A stretch of DNA of 64,000 bases. Origin: Bacteroidaceae bacterium (GTDB lineage: Bacteria; Bacteroidota; Bacteroidia; Bacteroidales; Bacteroidaceae). The notes beneath the pieces are model-generated. The model was not told the origin of the DNA, did no database searches, and saw only the letters and a list, made by a program, of their open reading frames with translations. Positions 1 to 8,616 of the stretch are shown here, piece by piece (position 1 is the first letter of the stretch; each line of letters starts with the position of its first letter). The stretch is taken from positions 19,231 through 83,230 of the forward strand of contig JAGCFO010000011.1 of assembly GCA_017650105.1 (NCBI GenBank). The letters run 5' to 3'. The position numbers and the translations under genes were made by a program.

Positions 1-1638
1 GCTTCGTACAGCACCTCCGACTACGTCTTTATGGTGCCCCTCACCTCCGACACACCCAATCCCCTTACTCTCCGTAACGATGAATACAACGCCGATGGCG
101 ACAAGAAGGAGAAGAAAGAGAAGGAGTCGAAGTCGACGAAGGTGGACCTTGAGGGCATCGGGCAGCGCATCACAGCCCTGCCTATGGAGGCCGGGTTCTA
201 TCGCCTGCTGATGGCTCCCGAAGGAAAGCTCTACTTCACGGGCTCGGGGAACGGCGTGAAAGCCTTCGACCTTGCTTCGGGAAAGGTGTCAGAAGTGTCG
301 CCCGTAGTGCCTATGGCTATTACAGCCGACGGGAAGAAGGCCATCGTACGTCCCGAAGGGCGCTATGCCGTCACCAACTTCGGAGGAAGAGGAGACCAGC
401 CCATTCCCACGGAATCTATGGATATGGTTATCGACCACGAAGCCGAATGGAAGCAGATATTTGACGAGAGCTGGCGCATCACGCGCGACAACTTCTATGT
501 GGAGAACATGCACGGCGTCGACTGGCAGCACATCCACGACAAGTACGCCGCTCTGCTCCCCTGGGTGAAGCACCGCGACGACCTCACATACCTTATCGGA
601 GAGATGATAGGCGAGCTGAACGTGGGACACGCCTACATCACCTCGGGCGAGACGCCAACCATCCCGCGCCTCTCCACAGGCTTGCTGGGAGCACGCTTCA
701 GCCAGGACGAGGAGACGGGAGCCTTCCGCATCGACCATATCTTCAAAGGTGCCGACTGGGACAAGGACCTCGTGTCGCCCCTCACGGCTCCTGGAGTGGA
801 TGCGAAGGAAGGCGACTACATCGTTGCCATCAACGGGGTGCCCGCTTCGGAATACAAGGCGCTGGGGCAGGCACTTATAAATAAGGTAGGGAAAACCGTC
901 TCGCTCGACATCTCATCGAAAGCCTCGGGCAAGGATGCGCGCACGGTGTATGTGAAACCCATCGCCAGCGAGATTCAGCTGGCATACCACGAGTGGGTGC
1001 AGCGCAACATCGAGATTGTCAACGAGGCATCGAACGGCGAAATAGGCTACATCCACATTCCCGACATGAGCATGGAAGGACTGGATGCCTTCACCAAGAT
1101 GTACTACACGCAGCTCGACAAGCGCGCCCTCATCGTCGATGACAGAATGAACGGCGGAGGCAACGTGTCGCCCATGATTCTCGAGCGCCTGCAGCGCGAG
1201 GTGTACCGCGTGAGCATGTACCGCAACGGAAAGAACGAGCCCGTGCCTAACGAGGCGTTCTACGGACCTATGGTGTGCCTGATTGACAAGTACTCGTCGA
1301 GCGACGGAGACCTCTTCCCCTACGGATTCCGCAAGCTGGGGCTCGGAAAGCTCATCGGCAAGCGCACGTGGGGAGGCATCGTGGGCATTTCAGGCTCGCG
1401 CTCCTTCGTCGACGGGCAGGATATGCGCACTCCCTTCTTCACCTCCTATTCAACGGAAGGTGACTGGATTATCGAAGGGCACGGCGTCGATCCCGACATT
1501 GAAGTCGACATCAATCCCTTTGAGGACTACCTCGGCACCGATGCCCAGCTGCTGCGCGCAGTGGAGGAACTGCAGTCGGAGCTCAAGAAGTGGAAGCCGC
1601 TTCCTCCCACTCCTGCCGATCCCGACAAGACGAAATGA
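1..1638 (+). CDS. Tricorn-like S41 family protease, 3' part (5' end outside window)
   Basis: The reading frame is open to the first base of the window, so the ATG at 31 is probably internal and the gene starts upstream. Counting from that ATG, residues 1-115 look like the tail of a beta-propeller. A tricorn-type helical segment follows, with His200 in VGHAY, then a PDZ-like segment (about 215-305) and the S41 peptidase core with NGGG at 374-377 and the Ser424-Asp425 pair in YSSSDGD. In tricorn proteases the equivalent His, Ser and Asp are catalytic. The family degrades peptides, and Bacteroidota members are often exported or periplasmic; the N-terminus that would show this is missing. The end reads WIIEGHGVDPDIEVD, the usual S41 C-terminal motif, followed by a short charged tail. 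No intrinsic terminator follows, only a 21-nt tandem repeat. Family call is firm; substrate is unknown. Confidence 0.88.
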   Translation, partial: ASYSTSDYVFMVPLTSDTPNPLTLRNDEYNADGDKKEKKEKESKSTKVDLEGIGQRITALPMEAGFYRLLMAPEGKLYFTGSGNGVKAFDLASGKVSEVSPVVPMAITADGKKAIVRPEGRYAVTNFGGRGDQPIPTESMDMVIDHEAEWKQIFDESWRITRDNFYVENMHGVDWQHIHDKYAALLPWVKHRDDLTYLIGEMIGELNVGHAYITSGETPTIPRLSTGLLGARFSQDEETGAFRIDHIFKGADWDKDLVSPLTAPGVDAKEGDYIVAINGVPASEYKALGQALINKVGKTVSLDISSKASGKDARTVYVKPIASEIQLAYHEWVQRNIEIVNEASNGEIGYIHIPDMSMEGLDAFTKMYYTQLDKRALIVDDRMNGGGNVSPMILERLQREVYRVSMYRNGKNEPVPNEAFYGPMVCLIDKYSSSDGDLFPYGFRKLGLGKLIGKRTWGGIVGISGSRSFVDGQDMRTPFFTSYSTEGDWIIEGHGVDPDIEVDINPFEDYLGTDAQLLRAVEELQSELKKWKPLPPTPADPDKTK

Positions 1639-1659
1639 GCGCATCCCTGAGCATATCGT

Positions 1660-1743
1660 GATATGAAGAAGGAAACGCGCGATATGTAGAAAGAAACGCG
1701 TGATATGAAGAAAGAAACGCGCGATATGAAGAAAGAAAAACTG
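1660..1743. repeat. 21-nt tandem repeat, about 3.7 units
   Basis: Units of 21 nt begin at 1660, 1681, 1702 and 1723 (the last is partial), each containing GATATGAAGAAAGAAACGCG with one or two changes. The array fills the gap between the protease stop and the dehydrogenase start. The same unit in inverted orientation forms an array at 6817-6895. Confidence 0.9.
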
Positions 1744-1801
1744 TTTTTCAGGAAGACATTCCGCGGGATGTCTTCTGCAAAGTGAAATATGAATTAACAA
1801 T

Positions 1802-3085
1802 ATGGCAATGAAGACAAAAGCCGTTCGTCTCTATGGAAAAGACGACTTGAGACTGGAAGAGTTTGAGCTGCCCGAGATGGGCGACGACGAGATATTGGCA
1901 CGCGTGGTGTGCGACAGCATCTGCATGTCGTCGTACAAGGCAGCTCACGGAGCTGACACTCACAAGCGCGTGCCGCGCGACATCAGCGTGCATCCCACCA
2001 TCATCGGGCATGAGTTTGCGGGAGAAATCGTGCAGGTTGGCGCCAAGTGGCAGAGCCAGTTCAAGCCCGGCGACAAGTTCTCCATCCAGCCCGCCATCAA
2101 CTATCCGCAGGGGCCCGTGGGCGTGCTCAGCGCCCCGGGGTACAGCTACCGGTTCATCGGAGGCGACGCGACGTATGTCATCATCCCCAACGAGGTGATG
2201 GAGCAGAACTGCCTGCTCCACTTCACCGGGGAGGGCTTCTATCCTGCCTCGCTCAGCGAGCCCATGTCGTGTGTGATAGGCGCCATGCATGCCAACTATC
2301 ACCTCACGCCCGGCTCGTATGTCCATCAGATGGAAATCAAGGACGGCGGACGTATGGCACTGCTTGCCAGCGTGGGTCCCATGGGGCTGGCAGCCATCAA
2401 CTATGCCCTCCACAGAGAGGACCGTCGCCCCTCGCTGATGGTAGTCACGGATATCAACCAGAGCCGTCTCGACCGAGCTGCCTCCCTTTACACCCCCGAG
2501 TACGCTGCCTCGCGCGGCATTCGGCTGGTGTATGTCAACACCGGTACGATGGACGACCCTGTAGCCTCCCTGCGCGAGCTGACGGGAGGGGAGGGGTACG
2601 ACGATGTCTTCTGCTTCGCTCCCGTGCCCTCTGTTGTGGAGCAGGCCGACGAGATTCTCGGCTTCGACGGATGCCTCAACTTCTTCGCAGGTCCCTCGAA
2701 GGCTCCCTTCAAGGCTCCTTTCAACTTCTACAACGTGCATTACGCCTACACGCATGTGGTAGGCACAAGCGGAGGCAACAACGACGATATGCGCGAGGCC
2801 ATCTCTATGATGTCGGCAGGACTCGACCCTTCAGGGCTGGTGACGCACGTGGGTGGCTTGGACGAAGTGATAGAGACGACGCTCAACCTTCCGTCCATCC
2901 CCGGAGGCAAGAAACTCATCTACACGCATGTGGATATGCCGCTCACGGCTATTGCAGACTTTGCCGAGAAGGGCAAGACGAATCCCGTGTATGCCGAACT
3001 GGCACGCCTGTGTGAGGCTCACAACGGGCTGTGGAACGTGGAGGCAGAGGAATACCTCCTGACTCATGCCGATGAACTGAAATAA
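1802..3085 (+). CDS. Zinc-binding medium-chain dehydrogenase (sorbitol/L-sorbose-1-P reductase type)
   Basis: 427 residues. The N-terminal GroES-like domain has Cys37/Cys41 in the zinc region and the His70-Glu71 pair in IIGHEFAG, typical of zinc medium-chain alcohol dehydrogenases. A Rossmann segment (about 185-260) carries SVGPMGLAA. It resembles the longer L-sorbose-1-phosphate reductase-like branch. It lies upstream of a lipoprotein gene and a tandem class II aldolase on the same strand with short gaps, and the rhamnose genes lie 8 kb away. A role in deoxy-sugar or lactaldehyde redox chemistry is therefore possible, but that is inference. No signal peptide, so cytoplasmic. Confidence 0.82.
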   Translation: MAMKTKAVRLYGKDDLRLEEFELPEMGDDEILARVVCDSICMSSYKAAHGADTHKRVPRDISVHPTIIGHEFAGEIVQVGAKWQSQFKPGDKFSIQPAINYPQGPVGVLSAPGYSYRFIGGDATYVIIPNEVMEQNCLLHFTGEGFYPASLSEPMSCVIGAMHANYHLTPGSYVHQMEIKDGGRMALLASVGPMGLAAINYALHREDRRPSLMVVTDINQSRLDRAASLYTPEYAASRGIRLVYVNTGTMDDPVASLRELTGGEGYDDVFCFAPVPSVVEQADEILGFDGCLNFFAGPSKAPFKAPFNFYNVHYAYTHVVGTSGGNNDDMREAISMMSAGLDPSGLVTHVGGLDEVIETTLNLPSIPGGKKLIYTHVDMPLTAIADFAEKGKTNPVYAELARLCEAHNGLWNVEAEEYLLTHADELK

Positions 3086-3101
3086 CGGAACATCTGTTGC
3101 G

Positions 3102-3920
3102 ATGATGATTCGAAAGAGTAACCTGTCACATGTGCGATTGACGAACGCATTCGTTATCGTTGTTGCCTTATGCTCTGTCCTTGCCCTCAGCGGATGCCGG
3201 AAGGGCGACAGCACCTACTGCTTTGTGAGCTATAACGTCCGCAACGGCATCGGGATGGACAATCGCTCCGAGCTACAGCGCGTTGCCGACGTGCTCAACC
3301 AGTGCAAGGCAGACGTCGTGGCGCTGCAGGAGATTGACAGCATGACGGTACGCAGCGGCAACAGGGACGTGCTGGGCGAACTGGCATCCCTCACGGGAAT
3401 GATTCCGCTCTATGCTCCTGCCATCCGTTTCGACGGAGGAAAGTACGGCGTGGGCATCCTCTGCCGCAAGGCTCCTCTCTCCGTCCGTCGCACTCCTTTG
3501 CCCGGGCCTGAAGAACAGCGCACGCTCATCGCTGCGGAGTTTGACGATTATGTCTTTGCTTGTACCCATCTCTCGCTCCGGGAGGAGGGACGCATGCAGT
3601 CGCTTCCTCTCATCGCAGACATGGCTAAGCACTTCCCGAAGAAGCCCTTCTTCCTGGCAGGCGACTTTAACGCCGAGCCCGGGGAACCTTTCATGGAGGA
3701 ACTTTCAAAGACATTCGACATCCTGACGGATACGACACGTCGCACATACCCAGCCGACAATCCCGACATCACTATCGACTATATCGTTTCGTACAAGGGG
3801 GCGGATGTCTCCCGATTCAAGGCAACGCAGGAGTCTTTCCTGGAAGAGACCTCCCGGGAACTCATCTCCGTTGCCTCCGACCATCGCCCCGTTGTCGTAA
3901 CACTAAAAAACAAAAGATGA
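3102..3920 (+). CDS. Endonuclease/exonuclease/phosphatase (EEP) family lipoprotein
   Basis: 272 residues. A hydrophobic signal segment (about 14-31) ends in a lipobox (ALSGC, Cys32), so the protein is probably a lipoprotein. The mature part has the EEP signatures ALQEID (metal-binding Glu), GDFNAEP and SDHRPVV (catalytic Asp/His). Family members act as phosphodiesterases on nucleic acids, phospholipids or inositol phosphates; surface or periplasmic location argues against a DNA repair role. The start has two adjacent ATGs (3102 and 3105). The stop lies 1 nt before the next gene, so the two are probably co-translated. Confidence 0.85.
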   Translation: MMIRKSNLSHVRLTNAFVIVVALCSVLALSGCRKGDSTYCFVSYNVRNGIGMDNRSELQRVADVLNQCKADVVALQEIDSMTVRSGNRDVLGELASLTGMIPLYAPAIRFDGGKYGVGILCRKAPLSVRRTPLPGPEEQRTLIAAEFDDYVFACTHLSLREEGRMQSLPLIADMAKHFPKKPFFLAGDFNAEPGEPFMEELSKTFDILTDTTRRTYPADNPDITIDYIVSYKGADVSRFKATQESFLEETSRELISVASDHRPVVVTLKNKR

Positions 3921-3921
3921 T

Positions 3922-5226
3922 ATGAAACAGCTTGATACCAAACTCATGCACCCAGCCGACCAGCTCGTGCTCATCATCAGCCGCATCTATCGCAGCGGGA
4001 TGACAACCACCAGCGGAGGCAATCTCTCCATTATGGACGACAATGGAGACATCTGGATTACCCCAGCAGGCATCGACAAAGGTTCCCTTCGCCCGCAGGA
4101 CATAATCTGCGTGAAGACCGACGGCACCATTGTCGGACCCCACAGACCTTCATCCGAGCTGCCCTTCCATCAGGCACTCTACAAGATGCGCCCGAAGATG
4201 AAATCCGTCATCCATGCCCATCCGCCAGCACTCGTCACCTTCAGCATCGTGCACGAGATTCCCAACACCAGCATCATTCCTCAGGCGCGCGCCGTGTGCG
4301 GACCCATCGGCTTCGCACCCTATGCCCTGCCTGGCAGCGACGAGCTGGGACGTAAGATTGCCGGTGAGTTTGCCAAGAATCCTGACTATAAGGCAGTCAT
4401 CATGGAGAATCATGGCGTGGTGCTCATGGGTGAAGATATTGCCGATGCTTATCAGCGCTTCGAGACGCTGGAGCTCTGTGCGCGGACCATCCTCAACGCC
4501 AAGACGTTAGGAAAACCGTGCTACCTCTCCAACGAGCAGATACTGAAGCACGAGCAGAGCATTCCCACCCATTACCCCCATTTCATGGACGTGCACTATC
4601 CCAGCGACGAGAGAGCCTTGCGTGCAGAGATATGCCGCATCGTTCGGCGTGCCTGCGACCAGGGGCTCATGTGTAGCTCCTACGGCACGGCATCCATTCG
4701 CTGGCGTGGCAACAACTTCCTCATCACTCCTCCCAACGTCAACCGCTGGGACATTGACGCTGAGGATATCGTGCAGGTGCGCGACGGAATGGTGGAGGCA
4801 GGCAAGGTGCCCAGCCGCTCGGTAGCTCTGCATCAGGAGATATATCGCCGCAACCCGAAGGTCAACAGCATCATCCTCACGCAGAGCCCTTCGCTCATGG
4901 GCTACTGCACCACAAACGTGAAGTTCGACCCGCGCACCATTCCCGAGAGTTGGATTTTCTTGCAGGATGTGCCTTCGTTCCCCTTCGGTTCACAGTACGA
5001 TGATCTGGAGCACGTGGCAGAATCGTTCACGAAGACTCCCTGCGCTTTCCTCAGCAACGATTCCATCGTGGTGACAGGCAACACGCTGCTCAATACCTTC
5101 GACAAGCTGGAAGTTGCCGAATTCAGTGCCCGTTCTCTCATCATGGCAGCGCCCGTGGGGAAACTCCACCCCATTACTGATGCTGAGGTGGAAGACCTCC
5201 GAGTTGCCTTCCACGTGGGAGAGTAA
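3922..5226 (+). CDS. Tandem class II aldolase/adducin-domain protein, C-terminal half degenerate
   Basis: 434 residues forming two class II aldolase domains. The N-terminal half (1-205) keeps the full zinc/catalytic set: Glu in SSELPFH, HxH in VIHAHPP and His in ENHGVV. The C-terminal half (about 215-430) has the same fold pattern but reads PSRSVALH where the Glu motif should be, LTQSPS where HxH should be and SNDSIV where NHG should be, so it has lost the catalytic Glu and all three zinc ligands. By family, the active half should cleave a ketose 1-phosphate (rhamnulose- or fuculose-1-phosphate-like) to DHAP and an aldehyde. Rhamnulokinase and rhamnose isomerase are encoded at 11-14 kb and no other aldolase is seen, so it is the candidate rhamnulose-1-phosphate aldolase (inference). 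Confidence 0.85.
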   Translation: MKQLDTKLMHPADQLVLIISRIYRSGMTTTSGGNLSIMDDNGDIWITPAGIDKGSLRPQDIICVKTDGTIVGPHRPSSELPFHQALYKMRPKMKSVIHAHPPALVTFSIVHEIPNTSIIPQARAVCGPIGFAPYALPGSDELGRKIAGEFAKNPDYKAVIMENHGVVLMGEDIADAYQRFETLELCARTILNAKTLGKPCYLSNEQILKHEQSIPTHYPHFMDVHYPSDERALRAEICRIVRRACDQGLMCSSYGTASIRWRGNNFLITPPNVNRWDIDAEDIVQVRDGMVEAGKVPSRSVALHQEIYRRNPKVNSIILTQSPSLMGYCTTNVKFDPRTIPESWIFLQDVPSFPFGSQYDDLEHVAESFTKTPCAFLSNDSIVVTGNTLLNTFDKLEVAEFSARSLIMAAPVGKLHPITDAEVEDLRVAFHVGE

Positions 5227-5256
5227 GGGATAGCGTTTCTTCCCTGAGGACAAAAG

Positions 5257-5289
5257 AAATCCGCAGAGCTTCGAAGCCCTGCGGATTTT
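5257..5289. terminator. Bidirectional intrinsic terminator
   Basis: AAATCCGCAG (5257-5266) pairs with CTGCGGATTT (5279-5288), with an inner GCT/AGC pairing. T-rich sequence follows on the right and A-rich sequence precedes on the left. It sits between the convergent aldolase and alkaline phosphatase genes and can serve both. Confidence 0.85.
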
Positions 5290-5385
5290 CTATTTTAGAG
5301 GATTGCGCCTTGCAGCCCTTGTCCTGTCTCCTTCATGCCGATGAAGAGGGAAGGTCTTCGGAGCAGGGCGAGAGAGGGCAGAGGC

Positions 5386-6783
5386 TTATTTCTTCACCTT
5401 GTAGCCTGCAATCTTGGCAATCTTCTTGGGGATGTCGGTGTTGTCGATGCGCCCTGTGAACTGCTCGGCACCTGCTCCTACGGCAAACACGGGAACATAC
5501 GAGCCGGAGTGGCTTCCCACAGGCCACGACACTTTTGCGATACGGTTGATGATTCTTACGGCAAGGTCGCTGAGCGGTTCATCCTTGAAATAGAGGCTTT
5601 CTGCCATCTTCACCTTCTCATTCGAAGCGAAGGAGTGATACCATTCGTCGTACAGCTTCATTTCATCGTCGTGCGTGAGCTGTACTTCCTTCCAGAATCC
5701 GAAGTTCTCCATCAGCGCTGCTTTGGCATCGGCCCACTCCACTTTATCCTTTTTCTCATGTCGCAGTTGGTTGAGCACCTGCGAGAATCCGTGCTTGCTC
5801 ACCTTCTGATATTGGAGCACACCGGTGTTGATGCTGTATCCTCCGCCCGTAAGAGCCAGTCCTCCAGTCTCATGGTCGGCAGTAACGATGATAAGCGTCT
5901 CCTTCGGATGCTTTTTGTAAAATTCGTATGCCACCTTGATGGCGTCGTCCATCGATACCACGTCGCCCAAGCAGGCGATAGCGTCGTTGGCATGCCCTCC
6001 GTGGTCTATCTGCCCGCCTTCGCACATCAGGAAGAAGCCTTTCTTGTTCTTCGAGAGCTGTTCGATGGCAGCCGTAACGATTTGGTCGAGCGTCAAGTCG
6101 CCTTCCCTTGCATCCACGGCGTAGGGGATGTCGGTGCCGATGCCTTCCTTCTGGAAGAGGATGATGGGCTTGCCGCAGTTTTTCTTAGCCTTGTAGTCGT
6201 CGTATCCGCGTGCGATGACATAGCCTGCCTTCTCCGACAGTTCGTAGAGCGAGGGCTCATCGTCTTTGGTAGGATTGATGAAGTCGCCTCCTGCGAAGAA
6301 GTCGTATCCGCTCTCGGTGAGCTGCACGCCCAGTTCGTAGTAGTCGTTGCGCGAGGGGCGGTGTCCGAAGAAGGCTGCCGGCGTGGCGTGGTTCACTCCC
6401 ACGCTGGTGGTGATGCCTACGCTCTTGCCCGTTGCCTTAGCCCAGTCGCTGACGCTGGATGTAAACTCTCCCGTGCCGGGAAGTATGCCTATGGCGCCGT
6501 TGTTGATTTTCACGCCGCAGGCAAGAGCCGTGCCGGCAGCGCTTGAGTCGGTGACGTCGGAGCTTGCCGAATAGGTGGTGACGTATCCGGCATAGGGGAA
6601 CGAGGCGAAGCAGAGGGGTTTGATGCCCAGCTTGCCTTCCACCTGAGCGAGGTAGTACTCCGTACCCTGCACCTCAACGGGACCCATTCCGTCGCCTATG
6701 AAATAAAACACATATTTTGCCTGCGATGCAACGAGGGTTGTTGCCAGCAGCATGCCTACACACATTGCAAATAACTTCTTCAT
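5386..6783 (-). CDS. Secreted alkaline phosphatase
   Basis: 465 residues with a signal peptide (residues 1-22, ending ASQA). Metal-binding GDGMG is at 30-34, and the nucleophile motif DSSAAGT is at 79-85 with Ser80 as the phosphorylated serine by analogy with E. coli PhoA. Later motifs GGQIDHGGH and TADHETGG supply the zinc and magnesium ligands. It hydrolyses phosphomonoesters outside the cytoplasm. The gene stands alone, convergent with the aldolase operon. The upstream gap holds the 21-nt repeat array rather than an obvious Pho box. Confidence 0.92.
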   Translation of the reverse strand: MKKLFAMCVGMLLATTLVASQAKYVFYFIGDGMGPVEVQGTEYYLAQVEGKLGIKPLCFASFPYAGYVTTYSASSDVTDSSAAGTALACGVKINNGAIGILPGTGEFTSSVSDWAKATGKSVGITTSVGVNHATPAAFFGHRPSRNDYYELGVQLTESGYDFFAGGDFINPTKDDEPSLYELSEKAGYVIARGYDDYKAKKNCGKPIILFQKEGIGTDIPYAVDAREGDLTLDQIVTAAIEQLSKNKKGFFLMCEGGQIDHGGHANDAIACLGDVVSMDDAIKVAYEFYKKHPKETLIIVTADHETGGLALTGGGYSINTGVLQYQKVSKHGFSQVLNQLRHEKKDKVEWADAKAALMENFGFWKEVQLTHDDEMKLYDEWYHSFASNEKVKMAESLYFKDEPLSDLAVRIINRIAKVSWPVGSHSGSYVPVFAVGAGAEQFTGRIDNTDIPKKIAKIAGYKVKK

Positions 6784-6816
6784 ATTTTCTGTTTTTTATT
6801 TAGCTTTTGAATGTTT

Positions 6817-6895
6817 TTTCTTTCTTCATCTCGCGCAATTCTTTCTTCATCTCGCGCGATTCTTTCTTCCTCTCGCGCGTTTCTTTCTTCATACG
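6817..6895. repeat. 21-nt tandem repeat, inverted copy of the 1660 array
   Basis: Units start at 6817, 6838, 6859 and 6880 with a 21-nt period. The reverse complement of one unit, CGCGCGAGATGAAGAAAGAA, matches the unit at 1660-1743 at nearly all positions. The array lies between the argC stop and the alkaline phosphatase start on the minus strand. Confidence 0.9.
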
Positions 6896-6906
6896 ATGGG
6901 GGCAGC

Positions 6907-7938
6907 TCAGAATGCTGCCGACTTCAGGCTCAGTCCTGTGGTCTCCTCAAGGTTGAAGAGGAGGTTCATGTTGTGCACTGCCTGCCCGCTTGCCCCCTTC
7001 AGCAGGTTGTCGATGCAGGTGGTGATGAGCAAGTCGTCGCCCTCCTTCTCAAGGTGTATGAGGCAGCGGTTGGTGTTGATGACCTGCTTCAGGTCGATGG
7101 GCTTGGGCGAGAGGAAGGTGAACGAGTCTTCCTCGTAGTACTCCTCAAAGAGGTGCTCAAGCTGCCCGAGGGCGACCTTGTTTTTCAGAACGATGGTGGT
7201 GAAGATGCCGCGCGTGAAGTTTCCGTAGTAGGGGATGAACACGATGTTCGACTGGAAGCTCGACTGACATTGCCTGAGGGCGGAGTTAATCTCGTTGAGA
7301 TGCTGGTGCCTGAAGGGCTTGTAGACGCTGATGTTGTCGCTGCGCCAGCTGAAGCTGGTAAGCGTTGCCGAGCGCTCGCTCGAGCCTGTGCTACCTATGA
7401 TGCTGTTGACGATGATGTCGCCGTTGAGCATCAGGTTGCGTGCCAGCGGGAGGAGTCCCAGCAGGATGCCCGTTGCGAAGTTACCGGGGTTGGCAACGTA
7501 GCGCGCGTTGCACACAGCCCTGCGGTTCAGCTCGGGCAGTCCGTACACGAATTCCTTCCTGGCGCCTGCCAGCACGTCTTCCTCATCTGTCTCGGAGGGT
7601 TTCACGCGGAAGGCGCGCGAGAGGTCCACCACCTTCAGTTTCTCGGGCAGCGGGGCATGAGCCTTCATCCACGCTTCGCTCTGGGCGCACTCGGTGCAGA
7701 GGAACAGCATGTCTATCTGCTCCAGCCCCTTCGTGCCGTTGAGCCCGAGGCTGCTGTCGGCAACGAAGCAGAGGTCCGTCTCGTCGTACAGCCCCCTGTG
7801 CACCTCGTCGATGCGCTTGCCTACGTTTGCCTGGCTCGTCACGAACTCCAGCTCCACGTCGGGATGGTTGAGGAGCAGCTGTATCAGCTCACCGCCTGTG
7901 AATCCGGCTCCCTCGATGATTCCTGTTCTTATCAGCAT
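6907..7938 (-). CDS. argC: N-acetyl/N-succinyl-gamma-glutamyl-phosphate reductase, active-site Cys replaced
   Basis: 343 residues. The nucleotide-binding start is GIIEGAGFTGGEL and the C-terminal half has GQAVHNMNLLF, both hallmarks of ArgC, which reduces acylglutamyl phosphate in arginine synthesis. The catalytic motif, normally NPGCYPT or NPGCFAT, reads NPGNFATG here (codon AAC), so the cysteine that forms the thioester is an asparagine. The first glycine-rich motif also has Glu where Gly is usual. The frame is intact and well conserved elsewhere, so this is not simple decay. It follows argR by 36 nt, and the argG gene commonly found between them in Bacteroidales is absent. Either activity is lost or the protein has another role. 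Confidence 0.85.
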   Translation of the reverse strand: MLIRTGIIEGAGFTGGELIQLLLNHPDVELEFVTSQANVGKRIDEVHRGLYDETDLCFVADSSLGLNGTKGLEQIDMLFLCTECAQSEAWMKAHAPLPEKLKVVDLSRAFRVKPSETDEEDVLAGARKEFVYGLPELNRRAVCNARYVANPGNFATGILLGLLPLARNLMLNGDIIVNSIIGSTGSSERSATLTSFSWRSDNISVYKPFRHQHLNEINSALRQCQSSFQSNIVFIPYYGNFTRGIFTTIVLKNKVALGQLEHLFEEYYEEDSFTFLSPKPIDLKQVINTNRCLIHLEKEGDDLLITTCIDNLLKGASGQAVHNMNLLFNLEETTGLSLKSAAF

Positions 7939-7974
7939 GATATATCCGATTGTCTGATTAATTGGTCATCTCTC

Positions 7975-8451
7975 TTATCTCTCTGTTCCGAGGAACAATG
8001 CCAAGTCGCGTCGGAATTCGCTACGGTCGGCACCCTCTTTCAGTACCAGCAGTATGGTGTCGTCGCCGGCAACGGTAGCCAGCACCGTCGACAGCTTGTG
8101 CTCGTCTATCTCGTAGGCTATACCGCTGGCATATCCTGGACGTGTCTTTATCACGGCAATGTTGCCCGAGAACTGCAGCGACACATATCCGCTGTGCATC
8201 TGCTTCTCGTAGGCGGCCTGTGCCTTGTAGATGCGCTCGTAGAGCGAGTCGGTAGGCAGCACATAAGCGTGTCCACCCTCGCCGTCGGGGGCTTTCACCA
8301 CTTTCATCTGCTTCAAGTCGCGCGACAGCGTTGCCTGCGTGATTTCAAACCCGGCTACCTTCAGCTTTGCGAGGAGCTCGTCCTGGTTTGAAACGCGCTC
8401 GTTCTGTACTATCATGCGTATAGCATGCAAACGGTTCGATTTATTTTTCAT
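7975..8451 (-). CDS. argR: Arginine repressor ArgR
   Basis: 158 residues from the ATG at 8451; an in-frame ATG further upstream (8514) would place the start inside the promoter. The N-terminal winged helix contains ITQATLSRDLKQMKVV, with the Ser-Arg pair that contacts ARG boxes. The C-terminal part has AGDDTILLVL, the arginine-binding and hexamerisation region. It represses arginine genes when arginine is present. It is transcribed with argC (36-nt gap). A Bacteroidota promoter lies just upstream at 8472-8502. Confidence 0.92.
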   Translation of the reverse strand: MKNKSNRLHAIRMIVQNERVSNQDELLAKLKVAGFEITQATLSRDLKQMKVVKAPDGEGGHAYVLPTDSLYERIYKAQAAYEKQMHSGYVSLQFSGNIAVIKTRPGYASGIAYEIDEHKLSTVLATVAGDDTILLVLKEGADRSEFRRDLALFLGTER

Positions 8452-8471
8452 AATTCTGTATAAGATTTCTG

Positions 8472-8502
8472 CAAAGATACGGTTTAGTGAGCGGAAAACA
8501 AA
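8472..8502 (-). promoter_or_regulatory. Bacteroidota-type promoter for argR-argC
   Basis: On the minus strand TTTG (8499-8502), a 19-nt spacer and TATCTTTG (8472-8479) match the TTTG/TAnnTTTG consensus. Transcription would start about 15-20 nt before the ATG at 8451. Confidence 0.75.
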
Positions 8503-8600
8503 ATAAAAATGCAATTTATTTTTTCTCCCGAGCGTAAGTATCTGAAACCGAAGGTTAAAGATACGGTTTAGTGAGTGAGGAAATGCATTTTTATTTGCAA
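8473..8600. repeat. Duplicated argR promoter segment and candidate ARG box
   Basis: AAAGATACGGTTTAGTGAG occurs at 8473-8491 and again at 8557-8575, and similar AT-rich sequence follows each copy. In the upstream copy the -10-like box is TATCTTTA, a weaker match. TGCATTTTTATTTGCA at 8584-8599 is a 16-nt near-palindrome of ARG-box size and could be an autoregulatory site; that part is inference. Confidence 0.6.
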
Positions 8601-8616
8601 AAAAAGAAAATAATAA

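Noticed and set aside
5335..6546. 403-residue plus-strand ORF across the alkaline phosphatase gene
   Set aside because: Antisense shadow in GC-rich coding DNA; the minus-strand frame has a signal peptide and the full phosphatase motif set.
6811..8391. 526-residue plus-strand ORF across argC and argR
   Set aside because: Antisense shadow; composition is unlike a protein and the minus strand encodes two recognisable genes.
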